In this document: one piece after another, positions 33,314 to 44,550 of the stretch
How positions within the stretch are numbered: the stretch's first letter is position 1
Layout of the letters: each line of letters starts with the position of its first letter
Origin: Schistocephalus solidus
Taxonomy: Eukaryota; Platyhelminthes; Cestoda; Diphyllobothriidea; Diphyllobothriidae
Reading direction: 5' to 3'
Assembly: GCA_017591395.1 (NCBI GenBank)
Contig: WEDG01001430.1
Span: 1 to 64,000, forward strand
Length of the DNA: 64,000 bases
Notes under the pieces: model-generated
Told to the model about the DNA's origin: nothing
Seen by the model: only the letters and a program-made list of their open reading frames with translations
Database searches by the model: none
Translations under genes and position numbers: made by a program

Positions 33314-33542
33314 CTTTTAGCTAGTACCTATGTCTGATGTACGGTATAACGTCTTTGCCATATAAGATTCATGCTACTAGTAGTACTTCTTGTTTGTAGA
33401 ATAGGCATTACGTGGTTATTCCACAGTGGTTGATTATTTTCAACCCAAATGTTCATTGAAATTTCGGGTCTGACCCTAAAAAGTCATGTCCGAATCACCT
33501 GACTCCATGTCCAGGACTTAATAATTTCAGAAATTGATTTAC

Positions 33543-33597
<55 letters not shown>

Positions 33598-34045
33598 CAG
33601 ATATTATACCGTACTTCCGACATAGGTATATATATATACTTTACAGAAATTTGGATTTCACAGGGGTTTTTGAATTTTTACACTCAACGAGATTCGAGGG
33701 ATTACTGCAATCTGCTTTATAAACATCACAATGAAGACAGAAGACCGATTCCGCAGTGACCACCTCCACATGTGCAGCAATCATAGAAGGAGTGATTTGT
33801 ATCATTTTAGTGTGAGTTTGCTAGCATAAGTGTCTATGAAGTCATGAGTTTTTTCGGAGTCGGTAAACACGAGAAATAAGCAATCAAACAGCTTATTATG
33901 AAATAAGGGATCACAGTTTACCTGGTGAAAGTAAATATCGTTAAATTGAACCAAGCAAAATAATAAACGATGATTCTGTTATAAAAAGGCAAAAACATGT
34001 TTGTTCAAACGGCTTCGATAACTCTCAGCAACCATCGCTGATTAC

Positions 34046-34237
34046 CCAAAGTTTCACCAGGAAAAATGCATTTGATGGATCTTCCTCGAGTCGTTTCTTG
34101 AGGCGATCCTGTGGAAACTTATCCCAAATCTGACTAGCATCGATCTCCTCCAGAATGGGGTCGAGGCCTTTCGAGATAGATGGACCAATCCGGGCAAAGT
34201 TGTGCACTTTAAACGGGCGCGCCGCTGACATCATGTC
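34046..34237 (-). CDS. TEAD/Scalloped exon: start of the YAP-binding domain
   Basis: An exact 64-codon exon, phase 0 at both ends. On the minus strand it reads DMMSAARPFKVHNFARIGPS, then ISKGLDPILEEIDASQIWDKF, then PSNAFFLVKLW. Human TEAD1 has NKHLFVHIG, then DPLLESVDIRQIYDKF, then PQNAFFLVKFW. The run DPILEEIDASQIWDKF and the end NAFFLVKLW are diagnostic of the TEAD family. The acceptor is 'gatttcaattctgcag' and the donor is CTTTGG|GTAATC. The donor position after Phe/Leu-Trp is the same as in vertebrate TEAD genes as I remember them. It joins in phase with the poly-alanine exon at 61925-62646 across a 27.7-kb intron. No defect is seen. Confidence 0.93.
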
Positions 34238-36844
34238 CTGCAGAATTGAAATCAAGGAAATGAAATAGAGTTAAGGCATACCCAAACGTTTCATTACTTT
34301 TGTGGATAATCTTGTTCCCCTGGCAGACTGCACTGCAAAAACATTGAACCAAAATAGCCGCTGAATTTTTTATAATGTTCTGTTTTAAGACAGGAACGTT
34401 TGAGCCTTTAAAATCGACCGTTGGCGTCTACGTATAGGCCTTATCCGTGATCATCTGAGCGCTCTGTATACGACTGTATGAGCTGCGACTACAAGCAATT
34501 GTTTGCCCACTTGTGAGAAACTTGTTCGGCTTCAACAAGGCTATGATCCTACCAGGTTTTACTTAGAAATTTATAAAATAAAAACAGTTTTCTACTTATG
34601 GGATAATAGTTCAGTGCAAAAAACTCGTTTTATTTTCTACATTTATGTTATTTGCGATTTAAAGGTGCAAGATAACTAGGCAACCTCTGTTTATTACATC
34701 ATCTGGGAGTGCATTTAAACGAATTGTTCACAAAACTTTGTATTATTTATGTGTACACATATATAGATATTGTCCTGGTTTCATAGTAATGTGCAACTCT
34801 TTCCTGAAAGGGGGAGATGTTTTAAAGGCTACTTTTTGGACTCTAATTTTAATATGGACGACCATAGTCAAGGAGGAAAGGCGATTTCCTTGTGAAATGT
34901 GGAAAGATGATCCTCGCCGTCTTTCATATTCCCTTCTCGCTTGGAATCTAAGTGGGCTGTGATCGATCGCGGTGGGTTTCTCCTGTCTTGCTATCCTCTT
35001 GCCACCATAACGACTGCTTCTGCTGTTATCTCAAAAAATATTATTATTTTTTAGCCGCAACTAATCTATGAATTTTTACTTGACGAGGAGCCTTTTGAAC
35101 ACTTATTATCCCACCGGCAGGGCCGTCCAGGCCCAGAAACATGCCTGACCTCTCATGTGTAAAAACGTTTTCTCCTAAAAACGAACAAATCACATTCATT
35201 TTATGTCCCTTTCAACCTAATTTGAATTAGGTTTTTGTACCGTTCTCTGTCAGGTTTTCATATCAGACTGCCTATTATAAACACAAACGGAAAACCATAC
35301 AGTTTTTAATTACTCATTCTAAAAGCCACCTGAAAACAGTTCTTTGTTATTTAAGGATGCCAAATAAAACAATTTATTTAAAAGATAGTTTTTGGCCCGT
35401 GGGGCGTACTTTTGGATTTGGCGTTTCAAGCAGCGATTTCTGTTACCCACCTTCTGAATTTAGGCGTATTTGGCCTTAAGCGGAGTACGGCAATGTAGCA
35501 GTAATTCTTGGGGAGAGGTCCAGTGACACAAAGGAAACGGAATGACGCATTTAGTCAGCCGAATATATGGTGGAACATTGAGTTTATGAAGGCGGTCTCT
35601 GGTGCAAAGAGTAGATCTCTCGCACCACTCGGTGTAGGAATTGTTCACGGGCTTGCTTTAACAAGCCAGCGACAAGTGTTGCTGCGAAAATATTAGCTTC
35701 CGCAGCAGCAGCAGACTAAAACTATTGTCTACTGATTATGGATGTGTAAATACATCCAAGAAACCAACTGACGCCTCCAGACGCGAGTGCTTGACAGACA
35801 ATATGAACATCGGATACAAAGTCGGATGCAGAATGTCATTCTTCGTAGACAGGAAACTTCTTCGACTTTGACCCTGCATCCCCCCACTATCTAAACCTGC
35901 TTAATAGCCGTTAAGCGATCATAGCTCGCAGCTATCACCCCAGTCAACGAGGGCTGAGGGACATATTTCACAGAGAAACCAGGATCCCGCAGCTGAAATT
36001 TAAGATGTGCACCAAAAATCAGGACTCTTATAGTCAAATCCATGATGGGACCTCTCGCAGTGAACGTCTCTTCTCATGAATGACATAAGTCTTTGCCCAG
36101 GCAGTTCCCAAGAATGTAGATAATCTCTGTTCCTGTTAACCAATCGCGTTGCTCGGGCTTTAAAAGCACCAACAGAGCTGTTAAGTCTACTTGCATGCAT
36201 TCATGCTACCTGCCCAAAGTTAATATATAGGTAGCAAGAAGTGCCAGCCAAGGACTCCGGTGTATGGATTTTTGCAACACATTTCTGACTTTGACAAGAA
36301 GGCCGGTAGGACCGCAATTAGCTCTGCCAAAATTGCTCTCAGTGTGGATGGCAGGTTGGACTTAAAACATAACGGTCTCATATACGATGACGCAGGAAAC
36401 TGCATGGTCAACTGCAAGAAGCACGTGCGCTTTAAGTTGATCTGCTCTGGAGCATGGTTGACAGACCTCATGGGTAGCTGCATAGTGAGCTAAAGAGTAC
36501 AAAGTGGCAACGCGCAGCTCATGTCTGCAATTCTGCGGAAACCGCACGGACAAAAATAAAACAAGAGAATAATGATGGTTAAAAAAACAAGTTATCTCCA
36601 AATGACAGAAGAGGCATTCACCGCGATTCATGCCCGATAGCGACAAATAGTTACAATAACTTTTAAACAGGCTTGCAGTAGACCAAAAGTCAATGGCTGG
36701 GGCATGAAGATGCCGCACTAGCAAACTAATCAGTTGACGCACTGTAAGACTTTTGGTTTAATAGTTTGCATTCCTTATAAACACACTTCGGTAAATCAGG
36801 TAATTCTAGTGGCCGGATGAAATGGGAACGTTTAACTGCGTTGC

Positions 36845-37023
36845 GGCAGACTAAGTGGCAGTTTGGCCGTCATAGGCCGACGATGTCCATGGTGTATTTA
36901 CAGCATGGTGGTGCAGGGACGGTGACGTGCGCGTGGATTAGTTTTAATGTGATAGTAGTTTTGCACTGCATCAACCGCAATCTTTATCTTTCGACACCTG
37001 TCTGTACCTGGTGTCAAGATACA

Positions 37024-37024
<1 letters not shown>
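36845..37024 (-). mobile_element. LINE 3'-tail fragment next to (TA)n
   Basis: Read on the minus strand it has 'gtgatagtagttttgcactg'-complement order as in the 19.2-kb copy, with 'catggtggtgcagggacggt' and 'aggccgacgatgtccatggtg' on the + strand matching the reversed tail end. It stops at the (TA)n run. Confidence 0.6.

Positions 37025-37103
<79 letters not shown>
37025..37103. repeat. (TA)n tract, 79 bp
   Basis: A pure AT dinucleotide run, the longest in the window, lying between a LINE-tail fragment and a SINE relic. Confidence 0.95.
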
Positions 37104-37106
<3 letters not shown>

Positions 37107-37107
37107 T

Positions 37108-37172
37108 AATGAGATTACTGAAAAATAAGAAAGAGTGGGATCACCATTTCTGGCTTATTGACCGTCATCGGC
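37108..37172 (-). mobile_element. tRNA-SINE relic
   Basis: It contains 'caccatttctggcttattga' and then 'ccgtcatcggcc', the ribozyme part of the SINE with a ruined core. A later block near 37320 ('cctgagattcgaacgcatga') may be the matching B-box region. Confidence 0.6.
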
Positions 37173-37615
37173 CATTGATATGTTTTTACTGGAAATGTCC
37201 AAGATAATCCCTCAAGTCCTTGGTGACAATTCTCTCACTGCAGATAGATTAAGAATGGTCAGCAAACGAGAATCAGCGAAACCTAATCGACCAGCCAAAC
37301 ATAATTCCACGTTTAAACAACCTGAGATTCGAACGCATGACTGTCTGTGTGGGTTCTGTGGGTTTAACATGAGGACAATATCCTGTAAACTGATTTTTAA
37401 ATGCATTCGCGCTGTTTATTTTGGTCATATGACAAATTTGAGGCCTAAGGAAAGATACACGCCTCCCGGACCGAACTAAAAAAATACACTTGGGAAAGCC
37501 GTTTTTCAAAAGAGCGACTTTATGAGAATAAACCATTAGAAATAGAGACTTCAGTTTTAAAAGTTGGACATTTTAGGATTTGGTGAAAGGTGATTTTACA
37601 GATGTTTTTGAGTTG

Positions 37616-37972
37616 GCATCCACACGTAACGGGATTCCGCTAATACGGCATGGAAGCCTTTCAGAGCCCACCATAATAGCAGAACTCAAAATAATTTTTC
37701 AAGCCATTCCAGGGTCCATGCTGGTGAAGTTCTTTAAAAACCCTTATAACCTACAAGATATGGTGCATTAAATATTTTATTATTTTATTTTCTTGCATCC
37801 ACACGAAACGGAATTCCGCTAGTAAGGCATGGAAGCCTTTCAGAGTCCACCGTAATAGCAGAACACAAAATGATTTTGTAAAGCCATTCCAGGGTCCATG
37901 CTGGCGAAGTTCTTTGAAAACCCTTCTAAACTACAAACATGGCGCATTAAATATTTAATTATTTTTTTGCTT
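37616..37972 (-). repeat. Two-unit tandem duplication, 179-bp period
   Basis: The block 'gcatccacacg' starts at 37616 and 37795. Both units contain 'gcatggaagcctttcagag', 'ccattccagggtccatgctg' and 'aaacccttctaa'-like ends, with about 10-15 percent difference by eye, and both finish in T/A-rich runs (tattttattttctt). Orientation is arbitrary; the minus strand has an open frame across the second unit. It is probably a dispersed repeat duplicated here. Confidence 0.8.
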
Positions 37973-38099
37973 AAATCATAGGTAAAACTATGAATTGGGA
38001 CGCCAGTCTGGAAAGTATTCCAGACGTTATCTAAAGTTCTTCTGCCAAGGCCTCCTAACAGGACATGACAATAGGAAAACCCGTCCAAGTAACATAGAT

Positions 38100-38300
38100 G
38101 GCCCTGCGGATAATTCCAGGAGGCATAATTATGCCCGTATCCAAACCTTAACAGTAGGCCTAAACCTAAACAGCAGTCCTTATTCTAACTATAAATCTAA
38201 CCATGTAGTCAACATTAACTACCCCTAATTAACCCCGACGCTTATTTTAATCGTAAACTTAAGCGTTATCCTAGCCCGAAACTGAAATTTAGCTCCAAGT
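38100..38300. repeat. Degenerate CTAAC/CCTAA-type tract
   Basis: Irregular repeats of 'taacctaaac' and 'ctaactataaatctaacc' type. Similar tracts lie at about 57.60-57.73 kb (reverse strand, 'agggttagaac', 'gtgagggttaa'), 58.13-58.26 kb and 62.90-62.95 kb. They look like interstitial derivatives of a CCCTAA telomere-type repeat inside a dispersed element. Confidence 0.5.
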
Positions 38301-40689
38301 TTCATGGAATTTGGTGCAAATCCAGATATTTTCAGAGGGTCCTAGTAAGCATCCCCTGTTTAGGGCGTCGTATATGTTATCCATAGCAGACTTCATCTCT
38401 TTTAAATTGCATGGAATGTTCGTTTTTCAATATATGGATACACACGTCCCGAAAACACAATTCCATGTTTTACATTTTGTAATTTCCGAGATTATTAGCT
38501 TGATATATGAATATCTAGTAAGCTGCGCGACACTTTGTAAACGAGTTTGCTAGGCGTGTCTACAAAGGTTTAAATTAGAGTTTTAGTACACTGTTTATCA
38601 TGAGTACGTTTACAGGCCTATCGCCAACGTACTAAAAGTATAATTCATCGTTTATTTTAGCAATTGCATTAGCTAATGTTTTACGTAATATGTGAAGAGG
38701 TTTCAACAAAAGCAACATAGAAGTTAATGATGCATTGTCCAGTGAAATGAGAAAACCCATCCACCCGTGTGTGTGATGCAAACTTCGGCAAAAAACAGAC
38801 CTCTGAACGGCGTCGATTGTGACCTGTGAAGCAACAGTGATATGCGCATTTTCATTGGCAGCAGCACATTTGTTAAAAGAAAGCTTATTTATAGTCAAAC
38901 ATGAGTTTTAAGCCGTTATAGATATTAGAGCCCTTCCCATATCTTTGGTGGCCGAGTAAAGTCATTTGCCAGAGGCTTCTTACACAGTTGGTCTATAGTA
39001 TCCCCGTACGGATAGCGAAATAAATTATCAGATCAGTTTATGGCGTAAAAAATCATTAAATTGACTGGAGAACGGCGAAAACTAGAACAGGAAAGCAGCA
39101 ATAACGAATTTTTACAGCTGCTTGCAGTACACGTTTTGCCAGAAATTTTATTTCGGGATTTTTACGTTTTTGCACCAAACGTCCCTCTTGTTGTTACCTC
39201 AAACGTTTTCTTTCTCCATCCGCCGAATCAGCATCATGAGTTATCGCTAACAATTTAAGAGGCCATTTTAAATATCTATTAGAACATTCGGCAACTGGTG
39301 ATTCCCTTCAATAAAAGGCTGTTTCGTTGGTTTTCGGGCGTCCTTTGGACTTAACAATGGCATGAACCCAACAGTTTTACCTAATCCGATTCATTTAAAC
39401 ACAGAAATATGTCTAATCCATTAGAATGAAGCAAATTAACAAGGAGAATCTTCCCTGGTCGAAAGGGCTATAAGTGAGTGTATCTATGTTAGTATCCAGA
39501 AACCGCAAAACTGCTTGGAAAGGGCGCAGGTTGAATGGAAAATAGGATTGTAAATCAGCATAATACAAGTCTGCGTACCACTCTGACTGACGGCCGATTC
39601 AGTAGAAAAGTCAAGAAACTAATCTAACGTAGGTCAAATTTACATGTGCTCAAAACGTTTTTAGGATTAGCACGGGCCGTAAGTTGTGTAAGCTAGGCAG
39701 AGATTGACAAGTTCGTAGTAATACAAGATTACCACCGACAACGTACGCTGTCCTCTTGACTTGATAAAAAAATGTGTGGTGAAAAATTGCCACCCCGGGA
39801 AACCGTAAGTTCTGCCAAACAAAAGGACCTGAAGCGCCAGGTGTGTAATTATAGGACATATTTTTTTCGCGCAATGCGCCGCACGTAGACACAACAATAG
39901 TTGCTTGATGGTTCACCTATCAGGTGATTTCTCAAAACAGAAATGTATCTACACGGATCAGCCGACCCAATAACGTAAGTGCCTGCTCTGGCATGACCTT
40001 TAAATGTCAGATCGGTAGAGCGAAATGCGAGAAAACAATTATTCATTGCAATTTTGCCAGTGTAATGGACCTAGAAGAAAAACTACATAAAAGCCTAGAC
40101 TTATTATAAGGTAGTTGATATGCTGGAACGTGCGAACTCCAGACAAAATTTGCCTTCTGACATCAGCAAATTACTTAAAGAAAAGCAGAAATGCGGCAGC
40201 CATCTGTCTCTCGCTTTGATGAGTACTGGAACACAAATAGCCTTGTTTTTATTAAACTTCCATCCAGTTAAGTGTGCAAGTGCCTACTGTGACGAGAGCT
40301 CTAAGTATCCCTCACTTCTTTTACGTCGGTGGTAAGCCCATTCTTAGACTCAATCTCCATGCAGCCTACATGACACTCTAACGCAAGTGGGATCCAAACT
40401 ACCCACTTCCATGGTGTATCGCTTGTGGGAGGAGAAGACATGCCTGGTTTGGCACGCACAGACGGGCTGCTGAACTCTGTCACTTACTTCACGAAATCTC
40501 CACATCCGTTAACTGACGGGGTCGGATGGTGAATCCACAACTGGCTAGCTTTGCTAGCCCTTGCGCCCAATCAAACCATCAGTTTTTAAAACTCAGTTAT
40601 GACAGTGGGCCCAGACAGTAAGACAAAACAGCGATAGAGTTCAATAGATACTGCGAAATGATATTGTCACTATAATTGAAATCACGCAC

Positions 40690-41235
40690 AATTCACCGTC
40701 CTTGCGTCATTCGTGGTGTGGGGTATACAGTTTTCGGAATCCGGGTGTGTGCGTTAAGGGGTTCAGGTCGTGCTATGGCGTGCGAAGACGGGTTCCCTGG
40801 ACCTGTGAACCAATGCGCCCACTTTCACATCAATAAAACGGACCAGCTCAGATGGTCGCCTGATTCTGTGAGTGTGGAAGAGCGCATTTTCCTCACTATA
40901 AATAAGCTAACGCGCTTTAAACCACCACGGCGCGATAAATACCGTGGCTTTGAAGTTTGCCAAATGACAGGATAACTCGGACCGTGTAGTCAGTCCAGTG
41001 AGTGCATGTATGTGCGGAGTGGCCAACTGGCGGTCTCAAAGTCAGGCTGCAATGGCTGCTTCATAAGTTGGCCTTTATGGCACTCCCACCCAGTTGGGAT
41101 CCGAGCCGTCCTTCGCCTTGTTGTATTGTTCAGGGTTGTGTGGTATAACAGTGCGTGGGCCTGCGCTCTTTCCCATCTCCAGTCTTCTTGACTCTGTCTT
41201 GCGCCAAGGTTTTTCGGAGCCTGGTAAGGACCATA
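40690..41235 (+). mobile_element. LINE 3'-tail copy
   Basis: The tail blocks occur in order on the + strand: 'aatccgggtgtgtgcg', 'ggttcaggtcgtgctatgg', 'aagctaacgcgctttaaacc', 'ataaataccgtggctttgaag', 'gataactcggaccgtgtag', 'caaagtcaggctgcaatggc' and 'agtcttcttgactctgtct'. The distal third is missing or diverged after 41235. Confidence 0.65.
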
Positions 41236-43466
41236 ATGACTAGTGTAAAGATCGTACGATTTAAGTTTACAATTTTTCCTGAAACTAGGGCAGATACAAT
41301 CCAATTATATAAGGATCAAATACCAAAGTGTTATGGCCTTTATTAACAACTAACTGTCTTTCCTTTCAGCATTTTATCTTGATGTATTTGTTGCGGCAGC
41401 GAGTGCTGTGGCCATTGGTCTTAGTATAAATACAACTTTCAATGGAAGGGTAAACATTTACTTTCGGATGGTACAGAACATTACCGCAATGAGTTCTCAT
41501 CCAAAACGCCGATGAGAAACCAACGGGTTTTAAATATGAAAGGCCTACGTCTGGAGTTGGAGAATAACCGACTGATGATAGGAAGGGAGCCAGAAATGGT
41601 TACTGAAATCGAAATGTACCCAAGAATCTTTGAAGCCAATATGGTACATAACTTTTGACAGAGATATAGGAACTCCGAAACGGTCCATAGAGAATTTCTC
41701 TGCATCACAAATAAGAAATGCATTAAAGACGATAGAGATATCGATAACTTAGACAATAAGAGACACTTAGTGAGTAGTGAAAGCAGAGAAGGTCCTTTAA
41801 TTTCACAACAAATAATTTTTATACAGAAATCAGACGTACAATCTATATCTATGAAAGCAACTATTGACAGACAAGGGACCGTGTTACAGCTTAATAGAAA
41901 ACTTGAGTGGTGCTTTATGAAACATTGCTAAAGAGCAAGAAAGTTGAAGAACTTATTGGATGTTAGTCGGTAAACGAATTAAACGGCAAAAACCACTATT
42001 AAATCAACTGGCTGCTGAAAGAAAATAAAAAGAACTGATAAACTTTAACAGGCAGAAAACGCGTACTGAAAAACAGAATCGAACTACCGACCCACGTAAG
42101 CATGATGCTCCACATTATACAGTCAGAGATGTAGCAAATATGCCGATTACTTCTCAAATTAATCAATTTTCCCCTTATTAAATTGAAATAGGAGCCCAAC
42201 TTTCAACTGTTCAACTGTTCTAATGCGATTCAAAGGAAAGCTACACACATTTACGCATACAGTTGCGAGAGCAAAAGTATGGTCCGTAACCTGATCGATG
42301 AGTGCTCCATTCTTGTGGCGATTTTGATATATAAAGCTAACAAAATTGGGACAGTGCTGTGTCAATCGATCTGCTGTTGCACAACAGTCTAAAAAGTTTG
42401 AACTTTAGCGCAAACACGGCTTTAGCGTAAAACGGCCTAATAAAATATCTGACCGTAGGAATGATCAGAAAAGCATTGTCCGAAATAAGCAGGTCACCCA
42501 CACGGTAGTGTCACTAGTTGAATTTTACATATACATATTTCCGTATAGTTTTAGAATATCAACACAACGTTTGTTCATGCTAGGAACCAAACTGTCAGCT
42601 TCTTATTCACTCAAGGGATTAAAAACTTGCTGAATAGCCTGCTTTAATTGCTCCTATGATGGGTAACTCTGATTCATGCAATATTTGCATCTGAACCAGG
42701 TCAAAATAAATCGTAACGATGTGGAGGACACTGTCTTAGTTAATTTTTTCTTGAGGGCTCTTTCGTCATCTGGGCTAGATCGTCAGACTGTAACTATCAT
42801 TTGAAGATCGACTACAGTTATCTGACGCATTATACAAGTCCCAACCGTATGGAGCATCCAAACGAAATGAATATTCATCAGTGAATATTATTTCGTACGA
42901 AAGCGATGTACTACTGAGTTGATCCCCAGCCAAATATGATCATTGTTCCGTGATGTACATCGTCACCGGCAGTAATGGTTGAAGCTTCTGACAAATATAC
43001 GCAATAAAACGATAAATGGCTTTCGGTATGAGAGTCTTTGGAATAACCAGTGCGCAAATGCGCTGGATAGCTAGCACACTACTGTAGTTTGGAAGTTTAT
43101 GTTCTGTTCGCCTGAGCTCTATAACACTTTCTCCTCCCTCCGTCCAACCCCCTTCTTGCAATGATGTTCACGAACGGCAAGTCATTGAACTATTTACAAT
43201 CTGTTTAGTCTAAGATCCATTCTACACAAAACCGATGGCTGGAGTCGGTTAAACTCCATGAACTATAATCTTCAAGGCATACGATATATTCCCTTGCACA
43301 TAAAATGTCAACATTAATTCGCAACTCAATTCGATCAATTCAATTCAATTCAATTCGAGCAAATTTCTTAAGAAGGGTTGTCGTATTGATTTATCATGCC
43401 CCCAAGATATCTCGGGTCACATAAGGATGCTCCTTTTACGGCGAGCTTTCTTCTGACCACTGCCGT

Positions 43467-43612
43467 TTAGCCCTGGAGCTCAGACTAGAGCCCTCGCAGG
43501 CGGTCGCATAGCAAAGTGTAGCATATGTTGATAAGGTGGACTGGCTGATGACGGCTAATAAGCCAAAAATGGCTATTCCAGTCTCCCTTGTCTTTGTCGT
43601 TTCCACCTTATC
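43467..43612 (+). mobile_element. tRNA-SINE copy lacking the tRNA block
   Basis: 'ctggagctcagactagagcc' and 'gcaggcggtcgcatagc' are followed directly by GACUGG, CUGAUGA, the stem II region and CCAGUC. Stem I is perfect (GACUGG with CCAGUC), but GAAA has become AAAA, which should abolish cleavage. The tRNA-like block is absent. The ends 'ataaggtgga' and 'tccaccttat' form a short inverted repeat. The copy runs into (TA)n. Confidence 0.75.
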
Positions 43613-43665
<53 letters not shown>

Positions 43666-43741
43666 AGTGTGGGGCTCACCGATCTGCTTAAGGAACATGT
43701 ATGTTCGTGGCTCCCTTGTCTCCCTTGTCTTTGTCGGTTCC

Positions 43742-43791
<50 letters not shown>
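43613..43791. repeat. Two (TA)n tracts enclosing a short SINE remnant
   Basis: TA runs at 43613-43662 and 43747-43791 flank 84 bp made of the SINE start ('gggctcaccgatctgcttaa', 'ggaacatgtatgttc') fused to the SINE end ('ctttgtcggttccatttcat'). The middle of the element is deleted. Confidence 0.85.
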
Positions 43792-43792
<1 letters not shown>

Positions 43793-44261
43793 CAAAGACG
43801 TTATACCGTACTTCTGACATAGATACTAGCTAAAAAGCCCAGACACGTGTTTTCGCCGATGTTTCTGCTGCTGTGTGACACAGCAACGAGGGGTTCGGCT
43901 CCTCAGTGGGTCCCCCAGCGTTCTCTATGCGGTTTCTGGTATATGGACTCCAGAGAATAATCGGGTAAATAATTTATGAAATTATTAAGTGCAGGACATG
44001 GAGTCAGGTGATTCGGACCTGACGTTTTAGGGTCAGATCTGAAATTTCAATGAACATTTGGGTCGAAGACAATCAACCACTGTGGAATAACCACGTAATG
44101 CCCATTCTACAAAAAAGTAGTACTACAAGTAGTATGAATCTTATATGGCAAAGACGTTATACCGTACTTCCGACATAGATACTAGGATCTGACCCTGAAA
44201 AGTCAGGTCCGAATCACCTGACTCCATGTCCTGCACTTAATAATTTCATAAATTATTTACC

Positions 44262-44263
<2 letters not shown>
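43792..44263 (-). repeat. 355-bp family, 1.1-unit tandem copy
   Basis: 'gcaaagacgttataccgta' is at 43792 and again at 44148 (period 356). After about 40 bp of the second unit the sequence jumps to an inverted end piece ('gatctgaccctgaaaagtca' onward), which meets a (TA)n tract at 44264-44303. The structure is a shorter version of the 32.6-33.6 kb locus. There is no coding frame. Confidence 0.8.
43838..43910 (-). ncRNA. Candidate hammerhead ribozyme, 355-bp family, best stem II
   Basis: Minus strand: CCCA (43910-43907), CUGAGGA (43906-43900), GCCGA (43899-43895) pairing perfectly with UCGGC (43859-43855), GAAA (43854-43851), stem III region, U16.1 43843, C17 43842, UGGG (43841-43838). Stem I has four and stem II five Watson-Crick pairs with the canonical G-C next to the core. 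One extra A after GAAA lengthens the stem III palindrome relative to the 32.7-kb copy, so the two copies differ in stem III fit. Confidence 0.7.
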
Positions 44264-44289
<26 letters not shown>

Positions 44290-44306
<17 letters not shown>

Positions 44307-44550
44307 ATATGGTTTAATCTATAAAGACAAGGGAGACGGAAATGACATTTTTTGCCCATTAACCGTCATTAGCCAGTCATACCCAACCCCAAGCCAGCAA
44401 TGGCCAGTCCCGTCTATTTGTCTTTATAGGATCCACCTTATCATTATATACACCACGTCACTGTATGAGTGCCTGCGCTGGCTCTAAAGTGAGCTACAAG
44501 GAATAACGGGACACACATGTTCCATAAACAGATCGTCGGACGCAACTCTA
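44290..44550 (-). mobile_element. Degenerate tRNA-SINE copy
   Basis: Blocks 'aaagacaagggagacgg', 'ttaaccgtcattagccagtc' and 'atacccaaccccaag' are the SINE 3' part in minus orientation. A second partial copy in + orientation follows ('ccagtcccgtctatttgtct', 'gatccaccttatcattatat'). The core is mutated (CUAAUGA) and the tRNA-like block is lost. Confidence 0.65.

Larger units (their letters stand above)
32587..33593. repeat. Inverted pair of 1.3-unit tandem repeats of a 355-bp (TA)n-bordered family
   Basis: Left arm 32639-33090: one full unit from 'ggcaaagacgttataccgta' (32639) and the start of a second at 32993 (period 354). Right arm 33091-33545: the same family reversed, with 'ccaaatgttcattg' at 33091 and 33445 (period 354). 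The arms meet at 33090/33091. The outer ends run into (TA)n tracts at 32587-32638 and 33546-33593. No coding frame lies inside. Tandem-plus-inverted partial copies flanked by repeats are typical of Penelope-like LTRs; a non-coding retrozyme is the alternative. A third stub of the family ('gcacagatattataccgta') follows at 33596-33627. Confidence 0.85.
28523..34045 (-). other. TEAD intron (about 5.5 kb) carrying repeats
   Basis: It holds a SINE relic near 31.1 kb, a LINE tail near 31.6-31.9 kb and the 355-bp inverted repeat at 32.6-33.6 kb, described separately. The phases of the flanking exons (0 then 2) leave room for a small exon coding the start of the ADLN segment; none was identified. No other gene is seen. 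Confidence 0.55.

Noticed and set aside
36260..36493. 77-codon + strand frame as a nested gene in the TEAD intron
   Set aside because: The composition looks protein-like, but I recognise nothing, and an overlapping 126-codon frame lies on the other strand.
43547..43600. Active hammerhead in the 43.5-kb SINE
   Set aside because: Stem I is perfect, but GAAA is AAAA, removing the essential G12.
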